Below are positions 1-8,271 of a DNA stretch of 64,000 nt, piece by piece. Position numbers and translations under genes: made by a program. Positions within the stretch are counted from its first letter, which is position 1, and each line of letters begins with the position of its first letter. The stretch is from Geomonas sp. Red32. GTDB taxonomy: Bacteria > Desulfobacterota > Desulfuromonadia > Geobacterales > Geobacteraceae. The DNA lies in assembly GCF_023652955.1 (NCBI RefSeq), contig NZ_JAKLOY010000001.1, forward strand, positions 124,001 through 188,000, read 5' to 3'. The notes beneath the pieces are model-generated. The model was not told the origin of the DNA and did not search any database. It saw only the letters and a program-made list of their open reading frames with translations.

Positions 1-46
1 GAACACAACAGCAACGTAACACAGCCGACCGACCTCCCTTATGAGC

Positions 47-75
47 TTGACAAGATTGCCAAATCCTATTACTTT
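47..75 (+). promoter_or_regulatory. Candidate sigma-70 promoter of the first membrane-protein gene
   Basis: TTGACA at 47-52 and TACTTT at 70-75 are separated by 17 bp. The -35 is a perfect match and the -10 matches 4 of 6. It lies about 100 bp upstream of the ATG at 179 and points the right way. Confidence 0.5.
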
Positions 76-178
76 ATCAGGACAAAATTAGGAGAAATTG
101 ATAAATCCGCTTTGTAAAGCGCTCTGAAGGGATTGCGCTGCCAGGGAGAAAGTAACGGCGGCAGCCGGAGAGTAACAG

Positions 179-745
179 ATGGAGCAAGCGGGGGCAAATC
201 AGGTGGAGGCGGTTGAGCAGGCGGCGTGCAAGCCGCTCGCCTCGCTGCGCCAGGAACTGCTGGACGAGATGGCTAGTCTCAGGCACTTCTCGAACCGCGG
301 TCTCCTGGCGCTTTCCCTTTTTTTGGTGGTGAGCACCCTGGCCTGGCGAGACTTCTGGTTCCTGCCGCGCCCGGAGAAGATCGTCGCCTCGCTGGGAGCG
401 CCCCCTTCCCCCCAGACCATCAGCATCGTGCTGGTCCTCTACACCTTCTCCGCCATCATCCTGAGCCTCTCCAGGCTGATGGCCGGCCTCAAGCACGCCA
501 GCAGCTTCTGCCACGTCGGCTATACCGGAGTCTTTTACCTCTTCTACTATTTCGCCCAAGGGCTTCAAGACAACTACTGGGCGGTCTTCGGCGCAGGCTT
601 CACCGTCCTCAGCCTCGAGAGCTACCGGATCTGGACATGGTCGCAGCAGCAGCTCGCCAAGAAAGAGCAACAGCTCGCCTACCTCGACCGGACCGGACGG
701 CTGCCGGTCAAGGATGACGAAGACGAGGATGATGATAGCTACTGA
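179..745 (+). CDS. Hypothetical integral membrane protein, 188 aa
   Basis: I do not recognise a named family. The predicted protein has a short cytoplasmic-looking N-terminus, three hydrophobic segments (about residues 41-58, 80-102 and 115-148, the last possibly two helices) and a strongly acidic C-terminal tail rich in Asp and Glu just before the stop. The ATG at 179 has a GGAG about 8 bp upstream, and a good promoter lies at 47-75. It ends three bases before the 3' end of the convergent gene at 749-988. The hydrophobic pattern and codon usage support a real gene; the function is unknown. Confidence 0.7.
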   Translation: MEQAGANQVEAVEQAACKPLASLRQELLDEMASLRHFSNRGLLALSLFLVVSTLAWRDFWFLPRPEKIVASLGAPPSPQTISIVLVLYTFSAIILSLSRLMAGLKHASSFCHVGYTGVFYLFYYFAQGLQDNYWAVFGAGFTVLSLESYRIWTWSQQQLAKKEQQLAYLDRTGRLPVKDDEDEDDDSY

Positions 746-748
746 TTG

Positions 749-988
749 CTACTGAGAGCTCTGCGGGGTGGCCGGTTGGTAACGCTGGCATGGCTGCCCA
801 GTCTTCATCTTCGGCACATCCATCACCGTGAAGATCGTGCAGCGTCCTTTGATGTTGATCTGGCAATCCGTGTAGGTACAGACCACGAACGCCCTGTCGT
901 TGGGCCCGGTCAGGAGCTGGTCCAGCTTTTCGACTACGTCCTTATCCATGCCGGCCACCATGGCCACCTGTCTCAGTTCGTCGCCCAT
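749..988 (-). CDS. Small four-cysteine hypothetical protein, 79 aa
   Basis: A very strong Shine-Dalgarno run (GGAGGAGGGG) sits a few bases before the ATG, which is the main reason to call this gene. The protein has four cysteines at positions 37, 42, 50 and 67 in a compact central and C-terminal segment, a spacing that could bind a metal or form disulfides. The N-terminal 30 residues look helical. I cannot assign a family. It is divergent from the gene at 1332 and convergent with 179-745. A 10-bp inverted repeat overlaps its likely promoter. Confidence 0.65.
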   Translation of the reverse strand: MGDELRQVAMVAGMDKDVVEKLDQLLTGPNDRAFVVCTYTDCQINIKGRCTIFTVMDVPKMKTGQPCQRYQPATPQSSQ

Positions 989-1066
989 AGCCCCCTCCTC
1001 CCGTTGTCACGGCTGGCACCACATACCATGTTGATACCACATAACCGTGCCCCTCGATAGTCATTA

Positions 1067-1096
1067 ATTTTACGATGACAGTCATGACTTCGGCAA
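1067..1096 (-). promoter_or_regulatory. Candidate promoter of the small four-cysteine gene
   Basis: On the minus strand TTGCCG (1096-1091) is followed after 18 bp by TAAAAT (1072-1067). The -10 matches 5 of 6 and the -35 is weak. The inverted repeat at 1076-1105 brackets the -35 box. Confidence 0.35.
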
Positions 1097-1105
1097 TGAC
1101 TGTCA
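1076..1105. repeat. Perfect 10-bp inverted repeat, candidate operator
   Basis: TGACAGTCAT (1076-1085) and ATGACTGTCA (1096-1105) are exact reverse complements separated by 10 bp. It lies in the divergent gap between the genes at 749-988 and 1332-1526, so it terminates neither. It overlaps the predicted -35/spacer of the minus-strand gene. The half-site spacing (20 bp centre to centre) suits a dimeric DNA-binding protein on one face of the helix. Confidence 0.5.
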
Positions 1106-1211
1106 CGGCCACGCCGGAACCTCAGATACGGCTCCGGGTCGAGTGTCCCATTTGTAATGATTGGACGGACAACTCACGTTCCAACTACCGGCCACGCAAG
1201 GAAAATATCCT

Positions 1212-1240
1212 TTGACGCACATGCAGCTCAGTGATAGCAT
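1212..1240 (+). promoter_or_regulatory. Candidate promoter of the 64-aa coiled-coil gene
   Basis: TTGACG (1212-1217), a 17-bp spacer, then TAGCAT (1235-1240). It is about 90 bp upstream of the GTG at 1332. Confidence 0.45.
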
Positions 1241-1331
1241 CCGTTCCATGAAGCACCTACCATGTTATGGGGTGGCCTTTGACCCGTCATAGTGCCACCT
1301 GCGGCGGATTGACCCGCCAAGGAGGAGACCC

Positions 1332-1526
1332 GTGTCGGACTTGAAGGAATCCCTCGTCATGATGAGGGAAATGGCCAAATCACGCATTCAGATGCTCCAG
1401 GAAGGGGTGACCTTCCACGAAGAGAGCAAGAAGAGTTACTACCTTCGCGAATACGAGGCGAAGCTCAGGGAGTTGGATATCCAGATACGCCGCATGAGCC
1501 TCAAGCTGGTCCACTCGGCCAACTGA
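1332..1526 (+). CDS. Small charged coiled-coil protein, 64 aa
   Basis: The GTG start at 1332 is preceded by AAGGAGGA with 5-bp spacing, a near-ideal ribosome-binding site. The protein is rich in Glu, Lys, Arg, Leu and Met with heptad-like spacing, so it is probably one or two long helices. It has no cysteines and no signal peptide. A strong bidirectional terminator follows directly. I recognise no named family. Its function is unknown, but the SD, promoter and terminator make a complete small transcription unit. Confidence 0.65.
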   Translation: MSDLKESLVMMREMAKSRIQMLQEGVTFHEESKKSYYLREYEAKLRELDIQIRRMSLKLVHSAN

Positions 1527-1550
1527 CGCGGCTTACAGCGGCTGCGGTAC

Positions 1551-1584
1551 AAAAAAAAGGCCCCGGGAATCCCGGGGCCTTTTT
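1551..1584. terminator. Bidirectional intrinsic terminator
   Basis: An A-run precedes, and a T-run follows, a GGCCCCGGG/CCCGGGGCC stem with a 3-nt loop. It lies between the convergent genes 1332-1526 (+) and sfrA (-), so it can serve both. Confidence 0.9.
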
Positions 1585-1608
1585 ACGTTTCAAGTTGAGG
1601 GGCGAGGC

Positions 1609-4065
1609 CTAGGCCTTCTCCACCTTCACCTCGACGATGTTGCTGTTTCCCAGCAGGGCGCCGTTGGCGTTGAGGTCACGGAAGTGGACCGGGGCGAAGA
1701 GGAGCCCCGGCTGCACCTTGTCGGAGACCTTGGCCGTGCCGGTCACCGAACCGGCGGCGGAGGAGAGTTTCACCTGGCCGCCGTCCTTGATCCCGAGGGA
1801 GACGGCGTCGGTGTGGTGGAGCTCGATGTAGCCGGCCGGGGATACCGAGAGGTTGTTCTCGGAACGGGTGGTCGAGGTGCCGTTATGGAAGCCGATGGCA
1901 CCGACCAGCAGCTGGAGCTTGCCCTGGGCAGAGGCGGCAGCCTTGGCTACCGGGGCGAAGGCGTGGGCGCTCTTCACGGCCGGTGCGGCCTTGCGGTAGG
2001 AGCCGTTGGACTCTTTGTAGGGAGTGGCGTCCTCCAGCTCGCAGAAGATGGCCCAGTGCGACCCTTTCTGGGTGGTGCCGGTGTAGGCGGTGTAGAGGTC
2101 GGCCAGGATGGCGGCGTCGTCGCGGGCATCGCCCGGGGCGTTGATCGACTTCGCGAGGGGCTGGACCCGGTTGTCGCTGGAGGTGAAGGTCCCGCTCTTC
2201 TCGGCGGCCGCCGCGGCCGGGAAGACCACGTCGGCAAACGGGAGCGAGTCGTTGTGGAAGATGTCCTGGACGATCAGAAGCTCGAGCTTGGCGAGCGCCT
2301 TCTTCATGCGGGCGCTCTCGGGGAAGCCCGCCAGGTCGCACCCCATGAGGTAAAGGGCCTTGATGCTCCCCTTCTCGATTCCTTCCACGATCCCCCAAAG
2401 CCCCTGGGCGCTGGCGGCCGGAGCGACCCCCATGTCGAGGAGGCCTACCGTGTTGTTCTTGGGATCGAGCGGGAAGACGCCGCCGTTTTCGCGGTTAGCG
2501 CCGGCGATCACGGCGAGGTCGGCCAGGGCGGCGACCTTGGCGGCGGCCTGCTGGCTGCGGATCACGTCGGAGCCGAAGATGAGCGCCACCCGCTCCTTGC
2601 CGGCGATGAGCTTGCCGGCCTGGGCGATCGAGTCGGCGGGGATCCCGCACTGGGCAGCCAGGTCGGTCAGGGTGACCGCGTCGAGATCGGCCTTGAGGGC
2701 CTCGGCACCGGCCGGCAGCGGCGCGCCGGACTCGAGGATGGCCTTCATGAGTGCGTAGATGAGGGAGAGCTCGCTCCCCGGGAGGTACTTCAGGTTCTTG
2801 TTGGCGAACTTCTTGAGCTTCACGTCCCTCATGTTGGCGAGGATCAGCTTGGCGTCGTTCTTGGTGGCCGCCTTGATGACGCGGTACTCGACGTTGGTCG
2901 CCTCGGCGTTCAGGTCGGTGCCGAACACGATGATGGCCTGGGCCTTGTCGATGGTGTCGATGGTGGCGCTGGTCCCGGTGAAGCCGAACTTCTCGGCCAT
3001 CAGGGCCTGGGCCTGGGCGAAGCCTAAGCCCGCCTCCGAATCGACGTTGCCGGTCCCGACCGCGCCCTTCAGGAATTTCTGGAAGAGGAAGCTCTCCTCG
3101 TTGGTGACGCGGGGGGAGCCGAGGCCGGCCACCGCGGCCGCGCCGTCGCGGGAGACGATCTCCTTGAGCTTGCCTGCGGCGGTGGAGATAGCGGTCTTCC
3201 AGTCGCAGATGGCGAGCTTGCCGGAGCCATCCTTCACCATCGGGGTGGTAAGACGCTCGGGGGATTCGAGGTAGCTGTAGCCGAAGCGGCCGTTGATGCA
3301 GAGGTTGCCGTCGTTGAAGGTGGCGTCGTCGCTGGTCACCCTCATGACGCGCCCTTCCTTGGCGTGATACTCGATCTGGCAGCCGGAGCCGCAGAAGTTG
3401 CAGACGCTCTGCACACGGGCGAAGGACCAGGGGCGTCCCTTGAACTTGAAGGACTTGGTAATCAGGGCGCCGGTCGGGCAGACGGCCGCGCAGTTTCCGC
3501 AGAACTCGCAGTTGAGGGGCTTGCCGTCCACGGTGTCGATGATGGTCGCCTCGCCGCGGTCCACCACCTCGATGGCGTTGCAGCCGACCACCTCGTGGTC
3601 CACCTTCACGCACTTCTCGCAGAGGATGCAGCGGTTGGGGTCGCTCTCCAGGATCGGCCAGTCGTAGCGGATCGGGCGGCGCTCCAGGACGGCCGAGTAC
3701 TCCTGCCTGGTGGCGCCCAGGCCGTAGCAGGAATCCTGCAGGTCGCACTCGCCGCCGGCGTCGCAGACCGGGCAGTCCAGCGGGTGGTTCACCAGCATGA
3801 GCTCCATGATCTTCTTGCGGGCCTCTTTCAGGGCCGGGGTGTCGGTGGTGACCTTGATCCCCTCCTTGACCGGGGTGTTGCAGGCGGTCATGGTGCGGTC
3901 GACCCCTTCGACCTCCACCGCGCAGACGCGGCAGGCGCCGGTCGGGGATACCTTCTTGAGCCAGCAGAGCGTCGGGATCTTGATGCCTACGGTTGCCGCG
4001 GCCTCCAGTATGGTGGTACCTTTCTCGACCTGGACGCTCTTGCCATCGATGGTTAAACTGACCAT
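1609..4065 (-). CDS. sfrA: NADPH oxidoreductase alpha subunit, NuoG-like (SfrA type)
   Basis: An 818-residue NuoG/FdhA-like iron-sulfur protein. The N-terminus has a [2Fe-2S] ferredoxin fold with Cys34, Cys45, Cys48 and Cys62. Next come a His94/Cys98/Cys101/Cys107 N3-type cluster site and a two-[4Fe-4S] ferredoxin segment (CILCEKC and CEFCGNC motifs). A CNFCGSGC site opens a molybdopterin-oxidoreductase-like body, and a C-terminal molydopterin-dinucleotide-binding-type domain closes the protein. Size (about 87 kDa) and pairing with the downstream-reading partner at 4124-6136 match SfrA of the Geobacter SfrAB complex, described as a soluble NADPH:Fe(III) reductase and later tied to NADPH/acetate metabolism. 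It follows sfrB by 58 bp with a GAGG site before the ATG. The in vivo electron acceptor cannot be read from sequence. Confidence 0.82.
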   Translation of the reverse strand: MVSLTIDGKSVQVEKGTTILEAAATVGIKIPTLCWLKKVSPTGACRVCAVEVEGVDRTMTACNTPVKEGIKVTTDTPALKEARKKIMELMLVNHPLDCPVCDAGGECDLQDSCYGLGATRQEYSAVLERRPIRYDWPILESDPNRCILCEKCVKVDHEVVGCNAIEVVDRGEATIIDTVDGKPLNCEFCGNCAAVCPTGALITKSFKFKGRPWSFARVQSVCNFCGSGCQIEYHAKEGRVMRVTSDDATFNDGNLCINGRFGYSYLESPERLTTPMVKDGSGKLAICDWKTAISTAAGKLKEIVSRDGAAAVAGLGSPRVTNEESFLFQKFLKGAVGTGNVDSEAGLGFAQAQALMAEKFGFTGTSATIDTIDKAQAIIVFGTDLNAEATNVEYRVIKAATKNDAKLILANMRDVKLKKFANKNLKYLPGSELSLIYALMKAILESGAPLPAGAEALKADLDAVTLTDLAAQCGIPADSIAQAGKLIAGKERVALIFGSDVIRSQQAAAKVAALADLAVIAGANRENGGVFPLDPKNNTVGLLDMGVAPAASAQGLWGIVEGIEKGSIKALYLMGCDLAGFPESARMKKALAKLELLIVQDIFHNDSLPFADVVFPAAAAAEKSGTFTSSDNRVQPLAKSINAPGDARDDAAILADLYTAYTGTTQKGSHWAIFCELEDATPYKESNGSYRKAAPAVKSAHAFAPVAKAAASAQGKLQLLVGAIGFHNGTSTTRSENNLSVSPAGYIELHHTDAVSLGIKDGGQVKLSSAAGSVTGTAKVSDKVQPGLLFAPVHFRDLNANGALLGNSNIVEVKVEKA

Positions 4066-4123
4066 GTAAAAAACCTCAGACTTTCAGTTATTGAATTCGT
4101 ATGGAAAGGTAAGCGGAACGGGC

Positions 4124-6136
4124 CTAGACGGCCACCATGCCGATGCGGTAGCAGCGCAGGCACCTCTCCGCCTCGCGCACCGCCTGGCTGTTGACGAAGC
4201 CCAGCTCGACCTCGCAGTAGTTCTTGTAGCTCGCCCGCTCGGCGCCGTGGATCTCGGACTGGCCTTCACGGGAGGCGCTGTCGAGCCAGGAGACCTTCTC
4301 GTTCTTGTCGTACACGCCGAAGTAGCTGAGGATGTCCTCCATCCGCTCGTCGTCGGTGAGCGAGATCCCCTCCCCTTCGAGGTAACGGGCGATCACCTTG
4401 GCGGCCCGGTGGCCGCTCCCGATGCAGGCGACCACGGTCAGCGGGCCGATCTCGGCGTCGCCGCCGGCGAAGATGCCGTCGCAGTTGGTGATGAGCGTCC
4501 TGGAGAGCGGGTTCCCCATGCTGTCCATCAGGTCCTTGCCGTTTTCCCCCTTGAGCGGAACGTACTTGGTAACGATGGTGCTCCACTTGGTGGTGTCGAT
4601 CCCAAGTTCGGCCGGGATGAAGGAGAGGTCGGCGTCCTGGCCGATGGCCGGGATGATGGTGTCGCACTCGATGATGAACTCGGAGCCCGGGACCGGTTCC
4701 GGACGGCGGCGCCCGGAGGCGTCCGGCTCGCCCAGCGCCATCCTGATCAGCTCGACACCGGTGACTTCGTTCTTCTCGTTGGCGATGACCTTGGTGGGAA
4801 GTACCTGGAACTCGAACTTGACCCCCTCGTGGTCCGCCCCGTCGACCTCCCACACGTCGGCCGGCATCTCAGCCCGGGAACGGCGGTAGACCAGGGTCGA
4901 CTCCTCGGCACCCTCGCGAAGCGCCACCCTGACGCAGTCGATGGCGGTGTTGCCGCCCCCCACCACGAAGACCTTCTTCCCCATCCCGGTCGGAAGGCCG
5001 AGGTAGGCGGCCCTCAGGAAGTCGATACCGCCGGTAAGGAAGCCTTGGTACCCTTTATCCTCGCCTTCCACCCCCATCGGCTTGGAGCGGTGGGCGCCGG
5101 GAGCCAGGAACACCGCGGCGTGCTTCTTCTTGAGCTCGTCCAGCGAGATGTCCTTGCCGACGCGGCAGTTGTAGTCGATCTCCACGCCGAGCGACTGGAT
5201 GATGTCGATGTCGCGCTGCAGCAGGTGGCGCGGCTGGCGGTACGGCGGGATCCCCACCGCGACCATCCCTCCGCCGATCGGGAGCGCCTCGTAGATGGTG
5301 ACCGGGTACCCTTCCAGAGCGAGGTAGTAGGCGGCAGCGAGACCGGCCGGGCCGGCGCCGACCACGCCGATCGATTTCCCCTTCTTCGGCTTGGGCAGCA
5401 TGGGGGGCTGTCTCTCGTGCATCCACTCGTAGTCGGAGGCGGTACGCTTCAGGACCATGATGTTGATCGACTCGTCCACGTTCTTTCTGCGGCAGGCGGT
5501 CTCGCAGGGGTGCGGGCAGACGCGGCCGCAGACCGACGGCAGCGGCATGGAGTTGCGGATGGCCTCCAGGGAGAGATCGTAACGGTAATCCTTGATGGCC
5601 TCGATGTAGGCCGGGATGTCGATGTGGGCAGGACACTTGTCCATGCAGGGGGCGGTGTACTTCTCGATGTAGGTGAACTCCTTGGAGAGGCTCTTGGCCC
5701 CCCGGATGTAGTTCACGAAGGCATCGCGGAAGTGGGTGACCGCATCGCGCACCGGCACCGCGCAGCTCGGGCAGAGCGTACACTTGGCATGCGAGAGGAG
5801 CTCGCAAACCTCCAGGATGGTATCCAGGTCCTCTTCCTTGCCGTTCCCCTGAACGATCCGGGTCAGGGCGTCCATGATGACGCGGGTCCCCTTCTTGCCG
5901 GGGGTGCACTTGCCGCAGACGTACTTGGTCTGGGCTCTCTTCATGTACTCGGCAAGCATGACCGGGATGTCGACATCCTTGTTGTACAGGATGATGCCGT
6001 CCCAGCCGATGAAGGCGGACAGGGGACGCTCACCGTCGTAGGTGACCGGGAGTTTGAAGCTCGCCGGCTTCACCTCACCACCTTTGCGGTTGTCCACGAT
6101 GTTTCTGCCCCAGCTGGAAAAAACAACCTCTGCCAC
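4124..6136 (-). CDS. sfrB: NADPH oxidoreductase beta subunit, NuoF-fragment/GltD-like fusion (SfrB type)
   Basis: A 670-residue fusion. Residues 70-140 resemble only the C-terminal iron-sulfur part of NuoF (CGKC at 74-77, then a Cys119/122/125 group); the NuoF FMN/NADH domain is absent and one expected cluster Cys is Gly80. Residues 160-230 carry the GltD/DPYD-type cluster cysteines (164, 168, 203, 207, 211, 215). The rest is a GltD-like flavoprotein with an FAD site GAGPAG at 260-265 and a nucleotide site GGGNTA at 393-398. The following YRRSRAEMPA segment is typical of NADPH-binding glutamate synthase small subunits. The start is GTG with GGAGG upstream. It is the first gene of the sfrB-sfrA operon, so NADPH probably enters here and electrons pass to SfrA. 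Confidence 0.82.
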   Translation of the reverse strand: MAEVVFSSWGRNIVDNRKGGEVKPASFKLPVTYDGERPLSAFIGWDGIILYNKDVDIPVMLAEYMKRAQTKYVCGKCTPGKKGTRVIMDALTRIVQGNGKEEDLDTILEVCELLSHAKCTLCPSCAVPVRDAVTHFRDAFVNYIRGAKSLSKEFTYIEKYTAPCMDKCPAHIDIPAYIEAIKDYRYDLSLEAIRNSMPLPSVCGRVCPHPCETACRRKNVDESINIMVLKRTASDYEWMHERQPPMLPKPKKGKSIGVVGAGPAGLAAAYYLALEGYPVTIYEALPIGGGMVAVGIPPYRQPRHLLQRDIDIIQSLGVEIDYNCRVGKDISLDELKKKHAAVFLAPGAHRSKPMGVEGEDKGYQGFLTGGIDFLRAAYLGLPTGMGKKVFVVGGGNTAIDCVRVALREGAEESTLVYRRSRAEMPADVWEVDGADHEGVKFEFQVLPTKVIANEKNEVTGVELIRMALGEPDASGRRRPEPVPGSEFIIECDTIIPAIGQDADLSFIPAELGIDTTKWSTIVTKYVPLKGENGKDLMDSMGNPLSRTLITNCDGIFAGGDAEIGPLTVVACIGSGHRAAKVIARYLEGEGISLTDDERMEDILSYFGVYDKNEKVSWLDSASREGQSEIHGAERASYKNYCEVELGFVNSQAVREAERCLRCYRIGMVAV

Positions 6137-6502
6137 TTAGGCCTCCGAAATAGCTGTAAAATTCCGCCAATTTTAGGCTAAATATTTACATTTATTGAGT
6201 AAATTAGACGGGTCAGATTGTATACAGTATCCAGTTTTTACCACATCACACCGCTCTAATCAAGGGAAAAATCACTCGCATAATCGCCGTCATAGCCGGT
6301 ATACAGGAAACCGGCTTTGCGGCCAGAATTAACGGTTGTTTTTAAAAGGCATTGATCCTAAGATCCCGATCGGCGTGCCATCCGGGCGGGCGGCGGCCGG
6401 GTCCGGGGAGCCGGAAGTCCGGAGCCGGTTGCCGGGTCAACCACGGTTCCGGGAGCTGGAATCCCGGAGCATTGAAGTACTCTCAAGGAGGTAGGGAAGC
6501 TG
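6137..6502. other. Divergent intergenic region between sfrB and coaE
   Basis: 366 bp. The sfrB-proximal half is AT-rich and holds TGTATACA at 6220-6227, which overlaps a minus-strand TACAAT that could be a -10; no convincing -35 accompanies it. A 7-bp stem (AGCCGGT 6294-6300, ACCGGCT 6310-6316) follows. The coaE-proximal half is very GC-rich and includes the hairpin CCGGGA/TCCCGG (6449-6467). I see no gene here. Confidence 0.5.
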
Positions 6503-7126
6503 ATGCGATTGATCGGCCTGACCGGGGGGATCGCCTCGGGAAAGAGCAGCGTGGCGAAGATCCTGGAGCGGCTGGGGGCCAAGGTGGTGGACGCCGACCA
6601 GTTGGCGCGCGAGGTGGTGGAACCGGGAGAGGAGGCCCTGGCCCGCATCGCGGAGAGCTTCGGCGGCCGGGTGCTGCTGGGCGACGGCACCTTGAACCGG
6701 GCCGCCCTCGGGGAGATCGTCTTCGCAGACGAGGCGGCGCGCCGCACCCTCGAAGCGATCACCCACCCCGCCATCAGGAAGCGGGCCGACCAAAGGCTCA
6801 AGGAGCTCAGGGAAACGGGTGCCAAGGTGGTATTCTACATGGCACCGCTCATCTACGAGGTGGGGATCGCCTCCCGCTTCCAGGAGATCTGGGTGGTCTA
6901 CCTCGATCCCCGGCAGCAGCTCCAGCGGCTGATGGTCCGCGACGCCCTCACCAGGGAGGCCGCCATGGCGCGTATAACCTCCCAGATGCCGATGGAACAG
7001 AAAAAGCAGCTGGGAAGCGTGGTGATCGACAACAATGGGACGGTCGAGGAACTGGAGGGGGAGGTGACCCGGGCCTGGCGGAGGGAGATCCTCGGGCTCT
7101 CCGAGGAGGCGGTCACCGGGAGGTGA
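6503..7126 (+). CDS. coaE: Dephospho-CoA kinase
   Basis: This enzyme catalyses the last step of coenzyme A synthesis, phosphorylating the 3' hydroxyl of dephospho-CoA with ATP in the cytoplasm. The N-terminus has the P-loop GGIASGKSS, followed by the DADQLARE segment and the ITHPAIR motif characteristic of CoaE. The length of 207 aa is usual for the family. AAGGAGG lies before the ATG at 6503. It stands alone, divergent from sfrB and convergent with the IclR regulator, and a terminator follows directly. Confidence 0.95.
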   Translation: MRLIGLTGGIASGKSSVAKILERLGAKVVDADQLAREVVEPGEEALARIAESFGGRVLLGDGTLNRAALGEIVFADEAARRTLEAITHPAIRKRADQRLKELRETGAKVVFYMAPLIYEVGIASRFQEIWVVYLDPRQQLQRLMVRDALTREAAMARITSQMPMEQKKQLGSVVIDNNGTVEELEGEVTRAWRREILGLSEEAVTGR

Positions 7127-7146
7127 CGGGATAACGCCGGAGAGAC

Positions 7147-7176
7147 AAAAAAAGGCCCCGCCGAGGCGGGGCCTTT
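7147..7176. terminator. Bidirectional intrinsic terminator
   Basis: AAGGCCCCGCC (7152-7162) pairs with GGCGGGGCCTT (7165-7175), flanked by A-runs and T-runs. It is shared by coaE (+) and the IclR gene (-). Confidence 0.9.
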
Positions 7177-7182
7177 TCTGTT

Positions 7183-7965
7183 TTATTTGTGGTAGCCGAG
7201 TTTGTGGGAGATCTCCTCGCCGGCTTTGACCACCAGCGGGATCAGCTCTTTTTCAAGCCGCTCGTCGGTGAAGCGCATCGAGGGGCCGGAGATGCTCACC
7301 GCGCCGATGATGCGGCGGGTGTAGTCGCGGATCGGAGCGCCCACGCACTTCACGCCGACATCCATCTCCTCGTCGTCGATGGCGTACCCCTGATCGGCCA
7401 CCATCTTGAGGTGCTTCTTCAGGTCGTCCTTGTCGGTGAGGGTGTTCGGAGTGTAGCGCTTCATCTCCTTGACCGGGAGGTAGTTCTCGAGCTCCTCGTC
7501 GGTCATGTAGGCGATCTGAATCTTGCCGGCTGCGGTGCAGTAGGCGGGAAGCCGTGCCCCCACCCGGGGAACCACCCGGACGGTGAGGTCGGTCTCCACC
7601 ACGTCGAGGTACACTATGTGGGCCTCTTTGAGGATCGCCACGTAGGTCGTCTCGTTGCACTCCTTGACCAGCGCCTCTAAAACAGGGCGCGACTGCCGCA
7701 AGAGCCCCATCTGCTTGATGAAGGTCTGACCGAGCTCCAGGGTTTTCAGACCGAGACGGTAGTTCTCGGTGACCTTGTTCTGCTCGATGTAGTTTCGCGA
7801 CTCGAGAGTGGCCAGGAGGCGGAAAACGTTGTTTTTGTGGAGTTTTAACCTCTTGCTGAGTTCCGTCACCCCAAGCTCGTCCACCTCATCGTGAAACTGC
7901 TCGAGGAGGTCAAGTGCGTGAGATACGGCCTGGATGATGTATTCCGATTTTTCTTTTTTCGCCAT
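7183..7965 (-). CDS. IclR-family transcriptional regulator
   Basis: A 260-residue regulator. The N-terminal winged helix-turn-helix spans about residues 10-70 (HNNVFRLLATLESRNYIEQ-like recognition region) and the C-terminal IclR effector domain spans about 75-255, with the typical GARLPAYCTAAGKIQIAY and GAPIRDYTRRIIGAVSISGP stretches. I start it at the ATG at 7965, which has CAGG 8 bp upstream; a GTG nine bases earlier lacks a better site. Effector and targets are unknown. IclR proteins usually bind small organic acids or aromatics and regulate nearby or unlinked catabolic genes. The neighbours give no strong hint. Confidence 0.88.
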   Translation of the reverse strand: MAKKEKSEYIIQAVSHALDLLEQFHDEVDELGVTELSKRLKLHKNNVFRLLATLESRNYIEQNKVTENYRLGLKTLELGQTFIKQMGLLRQSRPVLEALVKECNETTYVAILKEAHIVYLDVVETDLTVRVVPRVGARLPAYCTAAGKIQIAYMTDEELENYLPVKEMKRYTPNTLTDKDDLKKHLKMVADQGYAIDDEEMDVGVKCVGAPIRDYTRRIIGAVSISGPSMRFTDERLEKELIPLVVKAGEEISHKLGYHK

Positions 7966-8271
7966 CGGCTGCACCTGTTTTATTAGTAGAAAAATTCCAA
8001 ACGGTAGTAACTAAGCCATTTGGCACTGACTGTCAAGAAGAAATTAAAACTTGATAAATTGTTTTAATGTTATTAGACTCAAAAAACCGTTGCCCGGCCA
8101 TTGTCAGAGCGTCGCGTTCTCTGTCATAGCGGCAGTTACGGCTAACCACGCAGAAAAGCGTTAAAACTGGTACATAAGATATAGAATAATGTTCTAAATA
8201 AGTCAAGCGGCAAAACCGCGCCCTGCCGGGCTTTTCCCGCCTCCCACCGGCTCGGCGCACCGGGAGCGCCC
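7966..8271. other. Divergent intergenic region, IclR regulator / sensor kinase
   Basis: 306 bp, AT-rich near 8040-8070 and 8160-8200. It holds the candidate minus-strand promoter at 8008-8036. On the plus strand TTAAAA (8161-8166) with AATAAT (8185-8190) at 18 bp could serve the kinase. No gene is seen. Confidence 0.4.
8008..8036 (-). promoter_or_regulatory. Candidate promoter of the IclR-type gene
   Basis: On the minus strand a perfect TTGACA (8036-8031) is followed after 17 bp by TAGTTA (8013-8008). The -35 is good and the -10 is poor. Confidence 0.35.

Noticed and set aside
4091-6181. Long open frame antisense to sfrB
   Set aside because: It is a shadow of a well-supported flavoprotein gene; no homology-like motifs are seen.
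7005-7976. A longer IclR start at GTG 7974
   Set aside because: It has no better ribosome-binding site than the ATG at 7965 and adds only three residues.
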